A stretch of DNA of 64,000 nucleotides from positions 806,001 to 870,000 of the forward strand of contig OY764867.1 of assembly GCA_963668535.1 (NCBI GenBank), written 5' to 3'. The DNA is from F22 sp963668535. GTDB lineage: Bacteria > Bacteroidota > Bacteroidia > Bacteroidales > Bacteroidaceae. A program made the translations under genes and the position numbers. The stretch's first letter is position 1, and every line of letters starts with the position of its first letter. The notes beneath the pieces were generated by a model. It was not told the DNA's origin and made no database searches. It was given only the letters and a program-made list of their open reading frames with translations. Of this stretch, positions 1 to 7,641 are shown in pieces.

Positions 1-1
1 T

Positions 2-94
2 GACTGGCAAATACCATCAGACAAAGTGCAACTTTCAGAAAAGGATGCCCAAAATTTATCTCTCAAAGAATACATCGCCTCTATACAAGGCTAG
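2..94 (+). CDS. C-terminal end of an unidentified protein (partial)
   Basis: An open frame enters from the left edge and ends at a TAG stop after 30 codons (the end reads SLKEYIASIQG). It is followed 15 bases later by a strong hairpin terminator, as expected for the true end of a gene. The amino-acid composition (charged, amphipathic, no repeats) looks like real coding sequence. Too little is present to name the family. Confidence 0.55.
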   Translation, partial: DWQIPSDKVQLSEKDAQNLSLKEYIASIQG

Positions 95-109
95 TTATCA
101 TATACATAT

Positions 110-149
110 AAAGAAACCTGTAGTGCATAAGCCATCTACAGGTTTCTTT
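110..149. terminator. Bidirectional hairpin terminator
   Basis: A perfect 14-bp inverted repeat (AAAGAAACCTGTAG and its complement) surrounds a 12-base loop. It has A residues on the left and T residues on the right, so it can stop transcription from both sides. It lies between the plus-strand gene ending at 94 and the minus-strand S4-domain gene ending at 227. Confidence 0.8.
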
Positions 150-226
150 TCTATATCAATGTTTTCATCCATTCGAACCTACCCTTTAATCAAATCACTT
201 GGTTCAAATCAAATCAATATTGCACA

Positions 227-655
227 TTATTCTATATCATCTCCATCCCAAAATAAAGGGACATCCATAAAATCATCTAAGTGTCGACGTTCTTTTTTAG
301 TCGGACGTCCAGCCCCTCGTTGTCTATCCACAAAACCAGATATTCTATTCATCTCCAACAATTCATACTGATCTGGAGAAGTCACATTTTGCATCATTTC
401 TGCCACCAACTTTGCCCCCACTCGTTTCTCAATAGCTTGTAGCACTCTGAACGAATAATTTACTGGTGCTTTTTTGACAGAAACAGTATCACCAGCCTTC
501 ACTGTACGTGCTGGTTTTACTGTACTATTATTAATAGCTACTTGTCCCTTTTTGCAGGCCTCAGCAGCCTGTGAGCGAGTTTTAAACAGACGCACAGCCC
601 AAAGCCATTTATCGACACGAGCCACTCGATTATCGTTTGTATCTATCTCTTTCAT
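227..655 (-). CDS. hslR: S4-domain RNA-binding protein, Hsp15 family
   Basis: This 142-residue protein has an S4 RNA-binding domain at about residues 10-75 (RVDKWLWAVRLFKTRS, then the strand-turn segment around VAINN and VKAGDTV). It ends in a basic tail (RPTKKERR) and an acidic C-terminus. In the Hsp15 family the S4 domain binds stalled 50S subunits carrying peptidyl-tRNA during heat or translation stress. I chose the ATG at 655; an in-frame TTG four codons upstream is possible. It follows yggS closely and is the last gene of a minus operon DUF4494-yggS-hslR. The family is clear; the ribosome-rescue role is inferred from homologues. Confidence 0.88.
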   Translation of the reverse strand: MKEIDTNDNRVARVDKWLWAVRLFKTRSQAAEACKKGQVAINNSTVKPARTVKAGDTVSVKKAPVNYSFRVLQAIEKRVGAKLVAEMMQNVTSPDQYELLEMNRISGFVDRQRGAGRPTKKERRHLDDFMDVPLFWDGDDIE

Positions 656-675
656 GTCGTTGTACAATGCTTTTC

Positions 676-1365
676 TTATTTTGTTTCAGCAAAAATACCG
701 CTGCCCACTCGCACCATGGTACTTCCTTGTTCCACAGCAATAGGGAAATCGTGTGTCATCCCCATTGACAACTCACAAAACGATGGTCTTTCTGAAAAAT
801 AAGATGCTTTCACCTGATCATATGTTGCCTTTAAGGTTTCGAAGTCAGCAAGAATACGCAAACGATCATCTGTATTGCTAGCCATCCCCATGATACCACA
901 GATACGTACAAAAGGCATACTTTTCCACTCACCTTCTTCTAGCATTTCGACAAGCGATTCTGGTGTAAAACCAAATTTGCTCTCTTCTTGCGCCACATGC
1001 ACTTCAAGCAAGCAATCGATCGTGCGTCCTACTGTCTGCCCTTGTTTATTAATCTCCTGCATCAAGCGCATACTATCTACTGCATGAATCATCTTGACAT
1101 AGGGAGCAATATATTTGACCTTATTACGTTGAAGATGGCCGATAAAATGCCACTCAATATCTTCATGAGTGACTTCTGCATGCTTTAACTCAAGTTCCTG
1201 TACCCTACTTTCACCAAACAAACGCTGACCAGCATCGTAAGCAGCTTCAATATCCTCACATGTGTGATATTTACTTACCGCCAACAACCGTGTAGCAAGA
1301 GGCAACTGATTCTTGATTTGAGCTATACGCCCAGCAATTTCTTCTTTACGCTCTGCAGATGTCAT
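676..1365 (-). CDS. yggS: YggS/PROSC family PLP-homeostasis protein
   Basis: This is a 229-residue single-domain TIM-barrel protein of the alanine-racemase N-terminal fold. The PLP lysine is K32 in the motif AVSKYH. Other family motifs are FIGHLQRNK and, near the end, LSMGMTHDF followed by VRVGSGIF, which binds the phosphate. Members bind pyridoxal phosphate and help balance vitamin B6 and amino-acid pools without a known catalytic reaction. The start overlaps the stop of DUF4494 by one base (TAATG), so the two are probably translationally coupled. Confidence 0.95.
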   Translation of the reverse strand: MTSAERKEEIAGRIAQIKNQLPLATRLLAVSKYHTCEDIEAAYDAGQRLFGESRVQELELKHAEVTHEDIEWHFIGHLQRNKVKYIAPYVKMIHAVDSMRLMQEINKQGQTVGRTIDCLLEVHVAQEESKFGFTPESLVEMLEEGEWKSMPFVRICGIMGMASNTDDRLRILADFETLKATYDQVKASYFSERPSFCELSMGMTHDFPIAVEQGSTMVRVGSGIFAETK

Positions 1366-1862
1366 TATTCAGCAGTTTCAATAGGTGATTCTTGTGAAGA
1401 AGTTGCTTGTTCACCAGCTTCTGCATACAAGTTTTCATACACATCCATCAGAGGAGTTTCAGTAACCGCTCCAATAGCATAGTCAGCAAGTGTATTTTTC
1501 ATACCTTCATCTAGACGTCGCACAGCATCATGCAAGTCAGATGCTTGTACTAGCATTTGAGAAGCAGTTTTCTTTTCGTTCCCACTTTTTTCATCCAAAG
1601 TGATAAAAATCACCTTACATTTAAAAAAGCGATCAGCACTTTCCTCAGCAGTCAAAAACAATTCGGCATACTTGGCACGCTTGATATCAGCAATCACAAA
1701 TTCTCCTTGAGATACAAATGGCAACATCTCTTCTGTGATGCGTGCCTCTGCATCTGTAAAATTCTCTGCACTGACCAAATAAGGCTCAGTAACTCGTTTT
1801 GGAGAACCATTTTCCATCATCTTCTCATAGCGCACTTTGCACTCAAACCACGATTGCATCAT
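1365..1862 (-). CDS. DUF4494 family protein
   Basis: This 165-residue cytoplasmic protein matches the Bacteroidetes family DUF4494. The N-terminal WFECKVRYEKM segment is typical, and the rest is mixed alpha/beta with a strand-rich core (FVIADIKRAKYAELF, FFKCKVIFITLDE). The last 20 residues are acidic and probably unstructured. The family has no known function. It is the promoter-proximal gene of the operon with yggS, from which a loose link to amino-acid or PLP metabolism can only be guessed. Two adjacent ATG codons could start it (1862 or 1859). Confidence 0.85.
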   Translation of the reverse strand: MMQSWFECKVRYEKMMENGSPKRVTEPYLVSAENFTDAEARITEEMLPFVSQGEFVIADIKRAKYAELFLTAEESADRFFKCKVIFITLDEKSGNEKKTASQMLVQASDLHDAVRRLDEGMKNTLADYAIGAVTETPLMDVYENLYAEAGEQATSSQESPIETAE

Positions 1863-1950
1863 AAGATTATTTATTTTTCTTGTTATTATAGTATGTAATG
1901 ATTTTGCCCTTTGTAACCACTCTAATATAAGGTTCGTTCAAAGCGTCTTG

Positions 1951-1982
1951 CAAAGATACGCAATCCACGCGAGTCACGCAAA
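1951..1982 (-). promoter_or_regulatory. Promoter for DUF4494-yggS-hslR
   Basis: On the minus strand the sequence reads TTTG, 20 bases, TATCTTTG, an exact match to the Bacteroidetes sigma-ABfr consensus. The predicted start lies near 1944, giving a 5' UTR of about 80 bases. The rest of the gene-free stretch 1863-2155 shows nothing else that I can support. Confidence 0.85.
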
Positions 1983-2155
1983 CATTCACTACACATTCAA
2001 GGTACAGTACAAAAACTTCATACACACTGACATATTGATGCCACAGTATATGAAGTTTATATTTTATCTGTTTTACAAAAAGGGGAAATACATCAAAACG
2101 AGGCACCTAGCCACGATCTTCATGCATTCATAGATTATTAAGCAAGGGGTAAACC

Positions 2156-2641
2156 TTACTTGGTCCATTCTTTCAACTCATCAGGAGTCAAATTCTTGGC
2201 GACAATCACGCCTTTTTCATCGATCAGATAATTGGTAAATCCACGATACAGCTGATACTTCTTATATATCGGATTACTACTTCCTTGTATCGCCAACATA
2301 CTTTCTTCGCAGTTTACTTTATCCATACGTATTGTCTGTTGATATACTGAGCGACTTGAGTCGAACGAAACAGACACCATCTGGATTGGAGCTTTCTGAT
2401 GACTATTTGTTTGCCACAACTGTGCATTTACAACACGCGATTTTGCATCATAACTAGCCCAAAAGCTTACTAACACTAAAGAACCTCGATAGGCCTTCAA
2501 ATTTTTACTATCTGTAGTCTTAATATTAAAATCGGGCGCCACATCTCCCACACAAAGTCCAGTCACAGGACGATCTTTTGAAACAAATGATGTTAAGGTA
2601 ATAATCAGTATAACTACTATTATCCATTGTACATTTTTCAT
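2156..2641 (-). CDS. Thioredoxin-like (TlpA/AhpC-fold) protein without active-site cysteines
   Basis: This is a 161-residue protein with an N-terminal hydrophobic segment (about residues 5-19), then GDVAPDFNIKT and VLVSFWASYDAKSR, the usual start of a TlpA-like fold. The position of the CxxC motif is occupied by YDAKS, so the thiol redox centre is missing. A later region (NPIYKKYQLYRGFTNYLID) keeps the fold, including the strand before the cis-proline loop. It is probably anchored in or exported across the inner membrane. Loss of both cysteines argues for a binding or structural role rather than disulfide chemistry. It has its own promoter and a long structured leader. Confidence 0.75.
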   Translation of the reverse strand: MKNVQWIIVVILIITLTSFVSKDRPVTGLCVGDVAPDFNIKTTDSKNLKAYRGSLVLVSFWASYDAKSRVVNAQLWQTNSHQKAPIQMVSVSFDSSRSVYQQTIRMDKVNCEESMLAIQGSSNPIYKKYQLYRGFTNYLIDEKGVIVAKNLTPDELKEWTK

Positions 2642-2783
2642 GTAACGGCATTTTCGTTACGACTGTTCTGGCTCGGTCCTCACCGTGATTTCTAGCCAAA
2701 ACCTTACAATCTCTAGCATGCTACATGCAGGCTTATAACTAGTGTCTTTCACCTACTTGCAATACGACATGCCGCATTGGAAA
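2642..2783 (-). ncRNA. Structured 5' leader or small RNA upstream of the thioredoxin-like gene
   Basis: About 142 bases lie between the predicted transcription start and the ATG at 2641, and they are rich in helices. A 9-bp stem (2665-2673 with 2694-2702) stacks on a 4-bp hairpin (2674-2685) with an 8-base bulge. A 6-bp hairpin (2642-2647 with 2655-2660) abuts the start codon. The same 3' segment can instead pair with the 5' part (2645-2651 with 2769-2775, and 2654-2657 with 2764-2767), which would close the whole RNA. I do not recognise a known riboswitch. Alternatives are a 6S-like free RNA or a non-regulatory leader. Confidence 0.4.
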
Positions 2784-2789
2784 TCGTTG

Positions 2790-2821
2790 CAAAGTTGAGC
2801 TTTTTCCACGAAACAGCCAAA
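2790..2821 (-). promoter_or_regulatory. Promoter for the structured leader and thioredoxin-like gene
   Basis: The minus strand reads TTTG, 20 bases, CAACTTTG. The -33 element and spacing are perfect and the -7 element differs from TAnnTTTG only at the first base. Transcription would start near 2783. Confidence 0.7.
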
Positions 2822-2847
2822 TAAAACTAAAAAAATCTACTCTAAGC

Positions 2848-2879
2848 TTGCAATATGCAGACATAAAATAGTACCTTTG
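2848..2879 (+). promoter_or_regulatory. Promoter for serB
   Basis: TTG, 21 bases, TACCTTTG on the plus strand, with the -7 element ending about 97 bases before the serB ATG. It is divergent from the promoter at 2790-2821. Confidence 0.65.
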
Positions 2880-2975
2880 CGAGGTATTGATTACCATTTA
2901 TTTATCAATGTTTTACTGCACGAAAACGCGTGTAAACCAGCGATATTTTTCTAGCATAATTTGATTTTTGTCAAT

Positions 2976-4199
2976 ATGAAAAATAAAGAAATTATCCTCG
3001 TCCGTATCACAGGAGAAGACAAACCAGGCCTCACTGCTTCCATTACCGAAGTACTCGCCAAGTACGATGCCAACATCCTAGACATAGGACAGGCTGATAT
3101 TCACAACACACTTTCATTAGGTATTTTATTTATTGCAGAAGAGCAATACTCGGGATATATTATGAAAGAACTTCTTTTCAAAGCATCCGACTTGGAAGTA
3201 GGCATACGCTTCAAACCAATATCCATTGAAGAGTATGAAAAGTGGGTCAGTGCAGAAGGGAAAAATCGTTATATATTAACATTACTAGGAAGACAAATCA
3301 ATGCCAAACAAATTACGGCAGTCACAAGTATCCTTGCAGAACAAGGCATGAATATTGATGCGATTAGACGCCAAACAGGTCGCCCCACACTCAATGCCGA
3401 TACTCCACAACAACGTCGTGCATGCGTAGAACTATCGGTACGTGGGAATCCATTTAACAAAGACAACATGCATGCACAATTGATGCAACTCTCTTCTCAA
3501 TTAGAGATGGACTTTTCTTTGCAAGTTGATAATATGTACCGCCGAACGCGACGTTTGATCTGTTTTGATATGGATTCGACTTTGATCGAAACCGAAGTCA
3601 TTGACGAACTTGCTATACGTGCCGGCGTTGGAGATCAGGTCAAAGCCATTACTGAAAGTGCTATGCGTGGTGAAATAGATTTTAAAGAAAGTTTCAAACA
3701 ACGAATCGGGTTACTGAAAGGGTTAGACGAATCAGTCTTGGAAGACGTTGCAGAAAACCTGCCAATTACCGAAGGCGTAGAACGTCTGATGTCTGTATTA
3801 AAGCATCACGGATATAAAATCGCTTTGCTATCTGGTGGATTCACTTACTTTGGTCAGCATCTTCAAAAACGCTTCGGAATAGACTATGTATATGCCAACG
3901 AACTTGAGATTGTAGACGGTAAATTAACCGGCAATTATCTAGGTGAAATTGTAGATGGTAAACGTAAAGCCGAATTACTACGACTAATCGCTCAAGTTGA
4001 AAAAGTCAACATAGCTCAAACCATCGCTGTAGGAGATGGAGCCAATGATTTGATGATGATTAAAGAAGCAGGCTTAGGTATTGCTTACCATGCCAAACCA
4101 AAGGTACGAGAAAACGCCAAACAATCTATCAATAATATGGGATTAGACGGCGTACTCTATTTCTTAGGCTTCCAAGATACATATATGCGAGGTTGTTAA
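2976..4199 (+). CDS. serB: Phosphoserine phosphatase with N-terminal ACT domains
   Basis: This 407-residue enzyme dephosphorylates O-phosphoserine in the last step of serine synthesis. Two ACT-like domains (about residues 6-85 and 98-180) suggest amino-acid control. The HAD phosphatase core starts at F197 with FDMDSTLIE; D198 is the nucleophile and D200 the acid/base. Later motifs are LSGGFTYF and VGDGANDLMM. I start it at the ATG at 2976 (MKNKEI); a TTG 15 bases upstream is less likely. It is a single-gene unit ended by a very strong hairpin. Confidence 0.96.
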   Translation: MKNKEIILVRITGEDKPGLTASITEVLAKYDANILDIGQADIHNTLSLGILFIAEEQYSGYIMKELLFKASDLEVGIRFKPISIEEYEKWVSAEGKNRYILTLLGRQINAKQITAVTSILAEQGMNIDAIRRQTGRPTLNADTPQQRRACVELSVRGNPFNKDNMHAQLMQLSSQLEMDFSLQVDNMYRRTRRLICFDMDSTLIETEVIDELAIRAGVGDQVKAITESAMRGEIDFKESFKQRIGLLKGLDESVLEDVAENLPITEGVERLMSVLKHHGYKIALLSGGFTYFGQHLQKRFGIDYVYANELEIVDGKLTGNYLGEIVDGKRKAELLRLIAQVEKVNIAQTIAVGDGANDLMMIKEAGLGIAYHAKPKVRENAKQSINNMGLDGVLYFLGFQDTYMRGC

Positions 4200-4209
4200 A
4201 GCTTACATT

Positions 4210-4271
4210 ATAATATAAGAATCCCCTCAAGTATCTTTATGTAAAGATACTTGAGGGGATTCTTATATTAT
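4210..4271. terminator. Very long perfect hairpin terminator between serB and the FHA gene
   Basis: A 30-bp perfect inverted repeat (4210-4239 with 4242-4271) has only a TG between the arms, so the real loop is about four bases. It lies 10 bases after serB and 11 bases before the end of the convergent FHA gene, and can act on both strands. Its length is well above the usual 8-15 bp. Confidence 0.85.
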
Positions 4272-4282
4272 GTAGATATATC

Positions 4283-4834
4283 TTACTCTTCTTCCAAATT
4301 CTCTTGATGCACTATAAACGTTGTAGCACCACAAGTTACAATAGCTCCATCATCTAAACGGATACGATCTTTCGGTCCCAACAAATCATTATTCAGGAAA
4401 GTCCCTGTAAGCGATGGTGCATCACGCAAAGTAAAAACAGGCGCGCCTTGCTTATTGCGTTTAATCTGAATCATACAATGACGTCTATCCATTGACATAT
4501 CACCTGATTCAATAGGTACATTGATTTCTGTCCCCTTACAACGACGTCCAATAATGTTTTCACCTATATATAATGGTAATTCTTGACGATAGCCAAAGAC
4601 ATTTTCTATCACAACAATGTGTCCACAAGGCTCCGCAGATTCCTTTAGAGAATCATCCTCTATTTGATTACCTTCTTGATCTTTTCTCTCTATTTGTTTC
4701 TTTTTTCCTCCTAAACGCACACTAAACTGCTTGCCACAGTGCTCACACATAAACACCAACGATTGACCAGCACTATACTTGGTCTCATCAAAAGCTAGCC
4801 ATTCGTCACATTTAGGACATCTCAATCTTTTCAT
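4283..4834 (-). CDS. Zinc-ribbon plus FHA-domain protein
   Basis: This 183-residue protein starts with a zinc ribbon of the MJ0042 type (CPKC at residues 6-9 and CEHC at about 30-33). A charged linker follows, then an FHA domain at about residues 80-180, with the core GRRC, DRRHCMI and TFLNN elements expected for phosphothreonine binding. FHA domains read Ser/Thr kinase output; no kinase lies in the window. It is the last gene of a minus operon after rhlE and the HU-SPOR gene, with only 5 bases between it and the latter. Partners are unknown. Confidence 0.85.
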   Translation of the reverse strand: MKRLRCPKCDEWLAFDETKYSAGQSLVFMCEHCGKQFSVRLGGKKKQIERKDQEGNQIEDDSLKESAEPCGHIVVIENVFGYRQELPLYIGENIIGRRCKGTEINVPIESGDMSMDRRHCMIQIKRNKQGAPVFTLRDAPSLTGTFLNNDLLGPKDRIRLDDGAIVTCGATTFIVHQENLEEE

Positions 4835-4839
4835 CTATT

Positions 4840-5946
4840 CTATTTTCTTACACGAAGCATCCAAGTTGATGCACATTGCGCTATTTTTCTAACATCTTCT
4901 AGTGCCATTTTTGCATCATTTGAAGTTCGGTAACAACCAGCTGACACACGGTATTTTCCATCCATCTCTAGCACTCTCAAATCCGTCAAGCCAAGTTTCT
5001 TCAGACGAAGCAACTCTCCATCTGCTGCTTCTGATGAAGTCACACTAGACACAATAAGATGATACCCGATACGACTACTGATCTTTGTAGGTACTACAAC
5101 CAAAGCAGGCGCATCTATCTTATTCTCCTCCTGTGCTATAGACTCTTTACTGACTTGTTTCGCACTAACCGATTGACTAGCCACTGGTGTATCTACAGAC
5201 ACAATCGATTTAGCAGTATGGTCAGCAGACGTCACAGATGCCTCAGGAGCAATTTGAGCAAACAACTCAGTAGGAAGCATTTCTGCATAATTCTGCTTGT
5301 TGATATATGTATTTTCTACAGGTTTACTTAAAATAAAGAATGCAGCCACAGCCGCTGCCGACACAGCAGTTATACGTATCGCACGTGCCACAGCAGGATG
5401 CATACGCACGACCCGTTTAGCAGGAACAGATAAAGCCACTTTTTGGGCAGGCTTATCAGATACAGGTTGCGCCACAACAGGTGCAGCTACACGTGCATGA
5501 CGTGCCTCCTCTTCTAACGTAGCCAAAAGCGGCATAGCGAAAACATCTAAACCATATAACGTAGGTGAAGTAATACGCTCATCATATGGCACAAACACAT
5601 AGCTTTGTTGCATTGTAAAACGCAACTCACCCACATTGGCCAACACCAATTGTCCAGTACTATGCAGTGTGTAAATAGCCTCTTTAACTTGCTGACGAAT
5701 TTTTGCACTGGCTTCACGAAAATCCAAATCATAGGCCGTCATATACGACTGAGCTAATAGCCCATCGTTCAATCTCAACTGCACATTAAAGGCTATTTCG
5801 CGAGTTGGAGGCACAAAAACACCTTCCTTCTCGTCAAATTTTGCAGGCACATAATGAGCCACAAATCCTCCAAGGCTAGGCACAATAACACAATCATTTT
5901 CAAGCAAAAGATGTGCTACATGGTTGGCTAATTCATTATTCATCAT
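4840..5946 (-). CDS. HU-like DNA-binding / transmembrane / SPOR-domain protein
   Basis: This 368-residue protein has three parts. The N-terminal 140 residues carry a tandem HU-like domain of the CCDC81-type prokaryotic HU family (LLLENDCVIVPSLGGFVAHY). A single membrane helix lies at about 188-208. After a long Ser/Ala-rich linker comes a SPOR domain (about 293-367, starting YHLIVSSV), which in other proteins binds denuded septal peptidoglycan. The expected layout puts the HU part in the cytoplasm and SPOR in the periplasm. This architecture is common in Bacteroidetes but poorly studied. The start is one of two adjacent ATGs (5946, 5943). Confidence 0.9.
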   Translation of the reverse strand: MMNNELANHVAHLLLENDCVIVPSLGGFVAHYVPAKFDEKEGVFVPPTREIAFNVQLRLNDGLLAQSYMTAYDLDFREASAKIRQQVKEAIYTLHSTGQLVLANVGELRFTMQQSYVFVPYDERITSPTLYGLDVFAMPLLATLEEEARHARVAAPVVAQPVSDKPAQKVALSVPAKRVVRMHPAVARAIRITAVSAAAVAAFFILSKPVENTYINKQNYAEMLPTELFAQIAPEASVTSADHTAKSIVSVDTPVASQSVSAKQVSKESIAQEENKIDAPALVVVPTKISSRIGYHLIVSSVTSSEAADGELLRLKKLGLTDLRVLEMDGKYRVSAGCYRTSNDAKMALEDVRKIAQCASTWMLRVRK

Positions 5947-5958
5947 AATCGCTACGTT

Positions 5959-7431
5959 TTATGCTTCTGATGCTGAAGTTGGAGAATGATCTCTACTAGC
6001 ATCCGTTGTATTATCTGAACGACGACGTGTATCAGGACGACGACGTGTATTGTTTCTATTGTATGGCTTTCTATCTCCAGCGCCTGGCTTATCACCAGAC
6101 GATTTTTGTTCGTCAGCACTTCCTCCTGAACGCTTAGTATAATGCCCCCTATTAGGTTTCTTTCCTTTTGAAGTCTGACCTCCATTTTTTTGTTCTCCAG
6201 ACTGATTCTTATTCGGTCTTTGTCCACCTCTTTGTGTAGATCCCGGTTTACGTGTACGGCCACCTCTTCTTATTGGCTTAGGGTCATAAGCAGGGGCTTC
6301 TCCCAAACTTTCTGGAACGTCTGTTTTGTCAATCACTTTTTCTAGGAAGTCTTCGATTGCTTTAAACTTTATCTGGTCGGCTTCACTAATCAGTGTGATT
6401 GCCTTTCCATCACGTTTGGCCCGAGCTGTACGTCCAATGCGATGTACATAATCTTCGCTATCATGCGGCACATCATAATTAACAACCAAGCTGATATCGT
6501 CAATATCAATACCTCGAGAGATAATATCGGTACCAACTAATATTTGTGTTTTGCCAGCTTTAAAAGCAAGCATAACCTCTTCACGACGCACTTGGTCCAA
6601 ATCTGAGTGCATTTCTGCCACATTCAGTTTCAATCGACGCATAGCCTTGGTAATTTCTTTTACCTTCAACTTGGAAGAAGCAAAAACGATCACCTTTTCA
6701 GGTTTATCATTCAATAAGATATGCTGCAAGATAGGCAATTTTTGACTTTCATAGCACACATAAGCTCGTTGATCGATCTTGTCGGCAGGGCGAGACACGG
6801 CTAATTTGATCTCAACAGGATCTCGCATAATATTCTTGGCCAACGACTGTATCTTCTGAGGCATGGTAGCAGAAAATAAAATGGTCTGACATGTGTCAGG
6901 TAACTTTTCAGCAATGGCTTGAATATCGTCTACAAAACCCATATCTAGCATGCGGTCAGCCTCATCTAGTACAAAATAAGAGACTTTAGACAAATCGACA
7001 TACCCTAGTTTCATATGGCTGAGCAGTCTACCAGGCGTAGCAATCACCATATCAGCACCCATAGATAGGCTGCGTTGTTGTTGCGCAAATTGCGGTCCGT
7101 CCCCTCCACCATAGATAGGCACACTTGAAACAGATAGGAAGTAAGAAAAGCCTTCCATTTGTTGATCAATTTGCTGCGCCAATTCTCTCGTTGGAGACAT
7201 AATCACGCAGTTGATAGCATCTTCTGGATGATTTCCTTTGGACAAATTACTGATAACTGGCAGCAAAAAAGCAGCGGTTTTTCCAGTTCCTGTTTGGGCT
7301 ACAGCAATAAGATCTCTACCTTCTAAGATAACTGGTATCGCTTCTGCTTGCACCGGAGTACACTCATCGAAACGCATGGCATCCAATGCATCGAGTACAC
7401 TCGCCTCTAATGGTAATTCTGTAAACTTCAT
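5959..7431 (-). CDS. rhlE: DEAD-box RNA helicase, RhlE-like
   Basis: This 490-residue ATP-dependent RNA helicase has the full motif set: Q motif (CTPVQAEAIP), AQTGTGKT, PTRELAQQ, TPGRLL, DEAD within VLDEADRMLDMGF, SAT, RGIDI and HRIGRTAR. The helicase core ends at about residue 370. The last 110 residues are a basic, low-complexity Arg/Gly/Asn/Lys tail, typical of RhlE-type helicases, that probably binds RNA. It leads the operon with the HU-SPOR and FHA genes and has an exact consensus promoter. Relatives act in ribosome assembly and RNA decay, often in the cold. Confidence 0.95.
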   Translation of the reverse strand: MKFTELPLEASVLDALDAMRFDECTPVQAEAIPVILEGRDLIAVAQTGTGKTAAFLLPVISNLSKGNHPEDAINCVIMSPTRELAQQIDQQMEGFSYFLSVSSVPIYGGGDGPQFAQQQRSLSMGADMVIATPGRLLSHMKLGYVDLSKVSYFVLDEADRMLDMGFVDDIQAIAEKLPDTCQTILFSATMPQKIQSLAKNIMRDPVEIKLAVSRPADKIDQRAYVCYESQKLPILQHILLNDKPEKVIVFASSKLKVKEITKAMRRLKLNVAEMHSDLDQVRREEVMLAFKAGKTQILVGTDIISRGIDIDDISLVVNYDVPHDSEDYVHRIGRTARAKRDGKAITLISEADQIKFKAIEDFLEKVIDKTDVPESLGEAPAYDPKPIRRGGRTRKPGSTQRGGQRPNKNQSGEQKNGGQTSKGKKPNRGHYTKRSGGSADEQKSSGDKPGAGDRKPYNRNNTRRRPDTRRRSDNTTDASRDHSPTSASEA

Positions 7432-7521
7432 CTATTTTTCCTCAAAAATGACTGATGGGTTGTAGCAAAATGCTCTACCAACACACAGCTAGCCAAGAGC
7501 ACATATTTATTCATATGCCCA

Positions 7522-7553
7522 CAAAGGTAGCAATAAAAAACGGATGTTTCAAA
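7522..7553 (-). promoter_or_regulatory. Promoter for rhlE operon
   Basis: Minus strand TTTG, 20 bases, TACCTTTG. The predicted start is near 7515, 84 bases before the rhlE ATG. Its -33 box lies only 9 bases from the -7 box of the divergent promoter at 7563, so the two promoters share DNA. Confidence 0.85.
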
Positions 7554-7562
7554 AGAAAACAC

Positions 7563-7570
7563 TATCTTTG
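7563..7570 (+). promoter_or_regulatory. -7 box for the DUF4199 operon
   Basis: TATCTTTG is an exact -7 element on the plus strand, about 71 bases before the DUF4199 start. I see no good TTTG box at the expected distance, so the -33 contact may be weak. Confidence 0.6.
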
Positions 7571-7641
7571 TGCGACGATGCTGCTTAAACAAAGGGCTTA
7601 AGCACGCATAATGGATCGAGAACTCCTAATCATAAACAGAA

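Noticed and set aside
45..371. A 108-codon plus-strand frame at the left end
   Set aside because: It crosses a strong terminator and lies opposite the clear S4-domain gene.
1867..2106. A 79-codon minus-strand frame upstream of DUF4494
   Set aside because: It runs through an exact consensus promoter (1951-1982) and matches no family I know; it is best explained as leader sequence.
2642..2783. 6S RNA identity for the structured leader
   Set aside because: A GCTCGGTCC stretch on the plus strand resembles 6S RNA, but no plus-strand promoter precedes it and the minus-strand reading runs straight into a coding gene. I kept it only as an alternative.
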